Below are positions 59,839 to 64,000 of a DNA stretch of 64,000 nt, in pieces (positions within the stretch are counted from its first letter, which is position 1; the number at the start of each line of letters is the position of its first letter). Origin of the DNA: Prevotella sp. (lineage in GTDB: Bacteria > Bacteroidota > Bacteroidia > Bacteroidales > Bacteroidaceae). The notes under the pieces were generated by a model, which was not told where the DNA came from, made no database searches, and was given only the letters and a program-made list of their open reading frames with translations. Both the position numbers and the translations under genes were made by a program. Where the stretch lies: the NCBI GenBank assembly GCA_017548605.1, contig JAFYZT010000011.1, positions 1-64,000 on the forward strand. Direction: 5' to 3'.

Positions 59839-61890
59839 ATGTCAAAAGGAAACATTGGAGTGACAACGGAGAACATATTCCCCGTCATCAAGAAGTTTTT
59901 GTATTCAGACCATGAGATTTTTCTGCGCGAAATGGTGTCGAATGCAGTCGATGCCACGCAGAAGATGAAGACCTTAGCCGAGCGCGGTGATTTCAAGGGC
60001 GAAATGGGCGACCTGACTGTACGCATAGCTATCGACAGCGAGAAAGGCACATTGACCTTCAGCGACCGTGGCATCGGCATGACTGCCGAAGAGATTGACA
60101 AGTACATCAACCAAATAGCTTTCTCCGGCGTGAATGATTTCTTGGACAAATACAAGGACAACGCCAACGCCATCATCGGCCATTTCGGTCTTGGTTTCTA
60201 CAGTGCCTTCATGGTGAGCAAGAAGGTGGAGATTGTGACGAAGAGTTACCAGGACGGCGCACAAGCCGTAAAATGGAGTTGCGACGGCAGTCCAGAATAT
60301 GAAATTGAGGAGGTGGAGAAAACTGACCGAGGCAGCGACATCATCCTCTATATTGACGATGATTGCAAGGAATTCCTTGATAAGACAAAAATAGAGGAAT
60401 TGCTGAACAAATACTGCAAGTTCATGAGCGTTCCCATCGCTTTCGGCAAGAAGACGGAGTGGAAAGACGGCAAGCAGGTGGATACCGACGAAGATCATAT
60501 CATCAATGCCGTGGAACCCCTTTGGACGAAAGCCCCGAGCAGTCTGAAAGACGAGGATTATCAGTCGTTCTACCGCACGCTCTACCCCATGCAGGACGAG
60601 CCGCTGTTCTGGATACACCTTAACGTGGATTTCCCGTTTAACCTCACCGGTATTTTGTATTTCCCCCGTATCAAGTCGAACATCGAGTTGCAACGCAACA
60701 AGATACAATTGTATTGCAACCAAGTGTTCGTAACCGACCAGGTGGAAGGTATCGTTCCCGAGTTCCTCACCTTGCTGCATGGTGTGATCGATTCACCCGA
60801 CATCCCATTGAACGTGAGCCGCAGCTACCTGCAGAGCGATGCCAACGTGAAGAAGATCTCTACCTATATCACCAAGAAGGTGGCCGACCGGTTGAACAGC
60901 ATCTTCAAAGATGACCGCAAGGACTACGAAGCGAAGTGGAACGACCTGAAGATTTTCATTCACTACGGTATGTTGTCGCAAGAAGATTTCTACGACCGCG
61001 CCAAAGACTTCGCCCTGCTTCGTGATACCGACGACAAATATTTCACATACGATGAATACAAGACCCTCATCAAGGATGAACAGACCGATAAAGACGGTCA
61101 GTTGGTTTACCTGTATGCCACAGACAAAGAAGAGCAATACAGCTATATCGAAGCTGCCAAGGGCAAAGGTTACAGCGTACTGATGATGGATGGTGACCTT
61201 GACGTACCCATCGCCTCAATGCTGGAGCAGAAATTTGAGAAGAGCCGTTTCATCCGTGTCGACGGCGATATCGTCGAGCGTCTGATTGTGAAGGACGATG
61301 CCCCGAAGAACGAAGTAGACAAGGAGGTGAGCGATAACCTGTCGGAAGCCTTCCGCAGTCAGCTGCCCAAATTGGAGAAAGCCGAGTTCCATGTCGAGGT
61401 AGAAAGTCTTGGCACCAGTGGTCAGCCTGTAGTGATTACACAAAGTGAGTATATGCGCAGGATGAAAGACATGAGCCGATTCCAGAGCGGCATGGCTTTC
61501 TATGCCCAGATGCCCGACATGTACAGTATGGTGCTGAACAGCGACCACCCGCTTATTCAACGCATCATCGATGGAGAAAAGACATCGTGTGCCGACGCCT
61601 TGAAACCCATCGAGAGCGAGATTAAGGGTCAAGAGGCCCGTCTGGCCGTCCTTCGTCAGGAACGCGACAAGAAAAAAGCCGACGAGGTGACACAGGAAGA
61701 GAAAGATGACATCGCCGCTACGGAGAAAGCCATCAATGAGCAACGCGATAAGAAGAAAGAGGTGATTGCCGGCTATGCCAAAGACAATACCGTGATTCAC
61801 CAGCTCATTGACCTGGCTTTGCTTCGCAATGGCATGCTCAAAGGAGCTGCATTGGATGCTTTCCTGAAGCGGTCGTTAGAGTTGATCTAA
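59839..61890 (+). CDS. htpG: Molecular chaperone HtpG (Hsp90)
   Basis: This 683-residue protein has the N-terminal GHKL ATPase: FLREMVSNAVDATQKMK (Asn/Asp for Mg-ATP), TFSDRGIGMTAEEIDKY, QIAFSGVNDFL, GHFGLGFYSAFMVS (lid). The middle domain has EPLFWIHLNVDFPFNLTGI, LQRNKIQLYCNQVFV (client-loop Arg) and DSPDIPLNVSRSYLQSD. The C-terminal dimerisation region includes AMLDA-type helices ending LDAFLKRSLELI. It holds client proteins in the cytoplasm. Its charged region near 620-660 (KKKADEVTQEEKDDIAATEK) is longer than in E. coli, as is normal in this phylum. Confidence 0.97.
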   Translation: MSKGNIGVTTENIFPVIKKFLYSDHEIFLREMVSNAVDATQKMKTLAERGDFKGEMGDLTVRIAIDSEKGTLTFSDRGIGMTAEEIDKYINQIAFSGVNDFLDKYKDNANAIIGHFGLGFYSAFMVSKKVEIVTKSYQDGAQAVKWSCDGSPEYEIEEVEKTDRGSDIILYIDDDCKEFLDKTKIEELLNKYCKFMSVPIAFGKKTEWKDGKQVDTDEDHIINAVEPLWTKAPSSLKDEDYQSFYRTLYPMQDEPLFWIHLNVDFPFNLTGILYFPRIKSNIELQRNKIQLYCNQVFVTDQVEGIVPEFLTLLHGVIDSPDIPLNVSRSYLQSDANVKKISTYITKKVADRLNSIFKDDRKDYEAKWNDLKIFIHYGMLSQEDFYDRAKDFALLRDTDDKYFTYDEYKTLIKDEQTDKDGQLVYLYATDKEEQYSYIEAAKGKGYSVLMMDGDLDVPIASMLEQKFEKSRFIRVDGDIVERLIVKDDAPKNEVDKEVSDNLSEAFRSQLPKLEKAEFHVEVESLGTSGQPVVITQSEYMRRMKDMSRFQSGMAFYAQMPDMYSMVLNSDHPLIQRIIDGEKTSCADALKPIESEIKGQEARLAVLRQERDKKKADEVTQEEKDDIAATEKAINEQRDKKKEVIAGYAKDNTVIHQLIDLALLRNGMLKGAALDAFLKRSLELI

Positions 61891-61898
61891 ATAGGTAG

Positions 61899-61975
61899 CC
61901 CCTCCTTGCTTAAGGAGGGGTTGCTTTTTCACAACCACCCGCCCCTCCTGCATTAGGAGGGGTTGCTTTTTCCTC
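61899..61975 (+). terminator. Two tandem intrinsic terminators after htpG
   Basis: CCCCTCCTT/AAGGAGGGG (61899-61920) is followed by TTGCTTTTTC. CCCCTCCT/AGGAGGGG (61942-61962) is again followed by TTGCTTTTTCC. They are near-copies, and their arms resemble the genome-wide GC-rich palindromic repeats. Confidence 0.8.
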
Positions 61976-61988
61976 CTTTATCTAGCTT

Positions 61989-62066
61989 CACAACCACCTC
62001 GTTGTGGACTCTCACAACCATCACGTTGTGGACTCTCACAACCATCACGTTGTGGACTTTCACAAC
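61989..62066. repeat. 24-bp tandem palindromes
   Basis: CACAACC(A/T)(C/T)C-x-CGTTGTGGACT recurs three times with a 24-base period (dyads CACAAC/GTTGTG at 61989-62006, 62013-62030, 62037-62054), with partial copies on both sides. It lies between htpG and the tRNA gene, among CCCCTCC/GGAGGGG elements. Confidence 0.8.
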
Positions 62067-62067
62067 C

Positions 62068-62140
62068 ACCCCGCCCCCTCCTTGCCTAAGGAGGGGTACC
62101 TACCCTCCCCAAGCCCCTCCCGACATCGGGAGGGGATGTA
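62068..62140. repeat. GC-rich palindromic repeats
   Basis: CCCCCTCCTT-GCCTA-AGGAGGGG and CCCCTCCC-GACATC-GGGAGGGG, two hairpin-forming elements of the dispersed family. They have no T-tracts, so are less terminator-like than those at 61899-61975. The remainder to 62430 shows no gene. Confidence 0.6.
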
Positions 62141-62430
62141 ACCGCTCCTACCCGTCGCTCATACACTAAGGTACTGCTCCCTTTTTCTGCCGGTCGCAGT
62201 ATTGTTTGACGCAACAGAGTTGCGATTGTTTGACAGCGCCCCCTTTCTGAGTATTTCCGTGATATCTGTGAGAGGATTAGGTTAGGATTTTTTTGCTCCC
62301 TGCTTGAAGATTTTGTCCGCTTAAGGAGGAGGTTTGCTTTGGAAAAGGAGGGTAAAAGTTACCTTTTGAAGGATAAAGAGGGGGAAAGGAGGGGAAAAAT
62401 CGGGTATATATCAAAAAAAATGGGGAAATG

Positions 62431-62462
62431 TTTGGTCATATTGGAAAAAAGGAGTACTTTTG
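62431..62462 (+). promoter_or_regulatory. Consensus promoter of the tRNA gene
   Basis: TTTG (62431-62434), 20 bases, TACTTTTG (62455-62462). The start point is about 27 bases before the tRNA 5' end. Confidence 0.75.
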
Positions 62463-62495
62463 CATCCGCAATTCGGAAACGACAGCACTAAAGAT

Positions 62496-62568
62496 GCGCT
62501 TGTAGCTCAGTTGGTAGAGCACCTGACTCTTAATCAGGGTGTCCAGGGTTCGAGCCCCTGCAGGCGTA
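62496..62568 (+). tRNA. tRNA-Lys (anticodon CTT)
   Basis: A full cloverleaf: acceptor GCGCTTG pairs with CAGGCGT (one G-T end pair and one inner), D arm GCTC...GAGC with TTGGTAGAG, anticodon stem CCTGA/TCAGG with loop CTCTTAA (anticodon CTT), and T arm CAGGG-TTCGAGC-CCCTG. The 3' CCA is not encoded. It has its own promoter and terminator. Confidence 0.95.
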
Positions 62569-62573
62569 CTGAG

Positions 62574-62606
62574 GCGGGGAAAGACAAAATCTTTCCCCGC
62601 TTTTTT
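62574..62606 (+). terminator. Intrinsic terminator of the tRNA gene
   Basis: GCGGGGAAAGA and TCTTTCCCCGC pair around CAAAA and are followed by TTTTTT. Confidence 0.93.
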
Positions 62607-62743
62607 GGCTCTCTTTACTCTGAGTTCGCTGACAGATAAAGTCATGAATGATGTTGAGGGATTTGTGAACGTGTACATCAGTTCAGCAGCAAAAGAGAAT
62701 TAGAAAACATCTTGAAGTAATAACATCATAACAAATTTGTTTT

Positions 62744-63361
62744 ATGAACAAAATAAAACTAACCTTTTTCTTAATGTTGGTGATTGTTACTGTTATCACA
62801 TGCATCAACCCTATATATCCACATGAACAATTTCTACAACACGTTGGAACTATACTACTGATTATTCCGCTATTATACGATGTTTTCAAAGATAAGTTAC
62901 CATTGTCAGCATTTGTGGGAATACTTCTCTTCACTATCCTTCATGTAATCGGAGCCCGTTATCTATATTCGTACGTTCCTTATAAAGAATGGGCAGTTTC
63001 GTTAGGTATAGTTGATGCTGATTTTTTCCAAGATACTCGAAATCACTATGACCGTTTTGTACACTTATCTTTTGGTGTGTTATTGTTCCCATATTTTGTA
63101 TATGTTTGTAAGAAGTGGCTCAAACAACAAAGGCTTGTCGCAATTCTTATGGCATGGCTGATGATTCAAACCGGGAGCATGATATATGAACTATTTGAAT
63201 GGTTCCTTACGATTATTATGACCTCTGAAGAAGCTGACTACTATAATGGTCAGCAAGGTGACATTTGGGACGCTCAAAAAGACATGGCATTGGCAATGAT
63301 AGGATCTACAGTTATGGCCTTCTTATTTACACTCAAAAGTATAAGAAAAAATAAATCATAA
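62744..63361 (+). CDS. DUF2238 family integral membrane protein
   Basis: This 205-residue protein has about six membrane helices (for example ~6-22, ~33-48, ~57-75, ~107-123, ~133-155, ~187-200). The family hallmark HYDRFVHLSFGVLLFPY (~101-117) and an aspartate/histidine pair are present, as in YjdF/DUF2238 proteins of unknown function. The body is more AT-rich than the surrounding genes. It has no neighbour in the same operon and is followed by a terminator at 63420. Confidence 0.8.
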   Translation: MNKIKLTFFLMLVIVTVITCINPIYPHEQFLQHVGTILLIIPLLYDVFKDKLPLSAFVGILLFTILHVIGARYLYSYVPYKEWAVSLGIVDADFFQDTRNHYDRFVHLSFGVLLFPYFVYVCKKWLKQQRLVAILMAWLMIQTGSMIYELFEWFLTIIMTSEEADYYNGQQGDIWDAQKDMALAMIGSTVMAFLFTLKSIRKNKS

Positions 63362-63419
63362 CAATATGAGATTCAAGTCATACTGACACACTATTCCACC
63401 ATATCAAAATTGGCATAAA

Positions 63420-63455
63420 AAGAGGGCATGTCTCTCGACACGCCCTACTTTTTCA
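63420..63455 (+). terminator. Terminator of the DUF2238 gene
   Basis: AGAGGGCATGTC and GACACGCCCT pair around CTCTC with one mismatch, followed by ACTTTTT. Confidence 0.75.
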
Positions 63456-63722
63456 TACTTACTAAAACTAAATTAACCACTAAAAAAACTAATCTTACTT
63501 GTTTCGTTTGCAAAAATATATCATATTCTGAACTTTTGCAAGAAAGATAGATGAAAAATGCCGTTTTTATACTTTTTTTGCTTTTATGGGGAAGGAAAGA
63601 TTGCGACAATTGAAGCGGTTTCCTCTCTTTGATGATGGAACATTAAAAGTAATACCCAGAATACGACAACATACATCCTACCTTATGCTTACGAGATATT
63701 ACTATGTGTAAATAAGAACGAA

Positions 63723-63750
63723 TTACCCCCTCCGGCAGGGAGGGGGTAAT
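63723..63750 (-). terminator. Terminator of the partial outer-membrane gene
   Basis: TTACCCCCTCC and GGGAGGGGGTAA form a strong dyad downstream of the minus-strand stop at 63790, with ATTCG beyond it. Confidence 0.8.
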
Positions 63751-63789
63751 TGATTGGAAAAATATTGATAAACTCTTCAAGTGATATAT

Positions 63790-64000
63790 TTAGAAGTGGT
63801 ATCCCAGGGTGAGAATGAGTTGATGACGTTTGAAATCCACCTGTTGGGGCTTGACGAAAATATTATCTGACATCACCTCGTAATCTGAACGGTCGTAGTT
63901 GCCGAATTTACCTGTGGCCGAATCATACTCCATGAACGGTTTGAAGTCACCCTTGGCACATGTGTACTGATAAGCCAGGTCAAGGCTCAATTTATCGATG
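63790..64000 (-). CDS. Outer-membrane beta-barrel protein, C-terminal fragment
   Basis: The reading frame is open from the window edge to the TAG/TAA-type stop at 63790, covering the last ~70 residues. It ends HQLILTLGYHF: the alternating strand with C-terminal Phe is the BAM recognition signal of outer-membrane barrels. Inner text (LDLAYQYTCAKGDFKPFMEY, SDNIFVKPQQVDFKRH) looks like strands and loops of a FadL/OmpP1-type or similar transporter. The true start lies beyond the window. Confidence 0.65.
   Translation of the reverse strand, partial: IDKLSLDLAYQYTCAKGDFKPFMEYDSATGKFGNYDRSDYEVMSDNIFVKPQQVDFKRHQLILTLGYHF

Larger units (their letters stand above)
63362..63789. other. Intergenic region before the partial outer-membrane gene
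   Basis: About 430 bases with terminator hairpins at both ends (63420-63455 and 63723-63750), AT-rich tracts in the middle, and a minus-strand TATTTTTG near 63511-63518 that has no obvious gene behind it. No coding region is visible. Confidence 0.5.

Overview
The window looks like a chromosome segment from a Bacteroidales bacterium, most likely Prevotella or a close relative. Promoters follow the Bacteroidetes form (TTTG, 19-21 bases, TAnnTTTG) in front of gene after gene. The content also fits this group: secreted glycosidases, DUF4465 proteins, T9SS-like C-terminal tails, a cobalamin riboswitch and OmpH. GC content is moderate in most genes and lower in a few accessory stretches.

Region by region. 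1-12.2 kb holds a truncated secreted protein, a GNAT, a secreted alpha/beta hydrolase, an isoprenylcysteine-methyltransferase-like membrane protein, a ZIP transporter that has lost its middle, a SAM methyltransferase, a GH29 alpha-L-fucosidase, an ECF sigma factor locus with three exported or membrane proteins, and a tightly packed minus-strand operon (HAD, Vat-like acetyltransferase, P-loop kinase, membrane protein). 12.3-14.3 kb is a GH67 alpha-glucuronidase, which pairs functionally with the glucuronate isomerase uxaC at 49.6-51.0 kb. 14.4-24.0 kb is the accessory region: a structured intergenic RNA candidate, an adenine methylase, a YoeB-type toxin-antitoxin pair on the opposite strand, a GIY-YIG-like/helicase protein of 1152 aa, an ImmA/XRE pair, a minus-strand small RNA candidate, and an overlapping three-gene cassette headed by a DUF4417 protein.

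24.0-34.8 kb holds a five-gene operon (sugar O-acetyltransferase, GNAT, TIGR04076, AlkZ-like, lipoprotein) driven by 73-bp promoter-carrying repeats. It is followed by a secreted glutathione peroxidase-nitroreductase fusion co-oriented with a ferredoxin-like aldo/keto reductase, a CE1-type esterase, YjbQ, an acyl-CoA synthetase behind the same 73-bp promoter repeats, and a MATE exporter. 35-53 kb contains a GH5 lipoprotein, redox proteins, an Lrp/AsnC regulator divergent from metY-cysK (sulfur assimilation), a TonB-dependent receptor, a Cthe_2159-type secreted protein, a LytS/LytTR two-component pair, uxaC, asparaginase and rubrerythrin. 53-64 kb contains nth, OmpH with an in-frame premature stop, pepD, a cobalamin-riboswitch-controlled double-DUF4465 protein (BtuH-like), an ECF sigma factor, htpG, tRNA-Lys(CTT), a DUF2238 membrane protein and the C-terminus of an outer-membrane protein.

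The most unusual features are non-genic. (1) A family of GC-rich palindromic repeats occurs between genes and also in frame inside the helicase gene. (2) A 73-bp tandem repeat carries a promoter in each unit plus a palindrome that is conserved by paired changes. (3) Two compact RNA candidates flank the restriction-like island. No phage structural genes, transposases or CRISPR arrays were seen.
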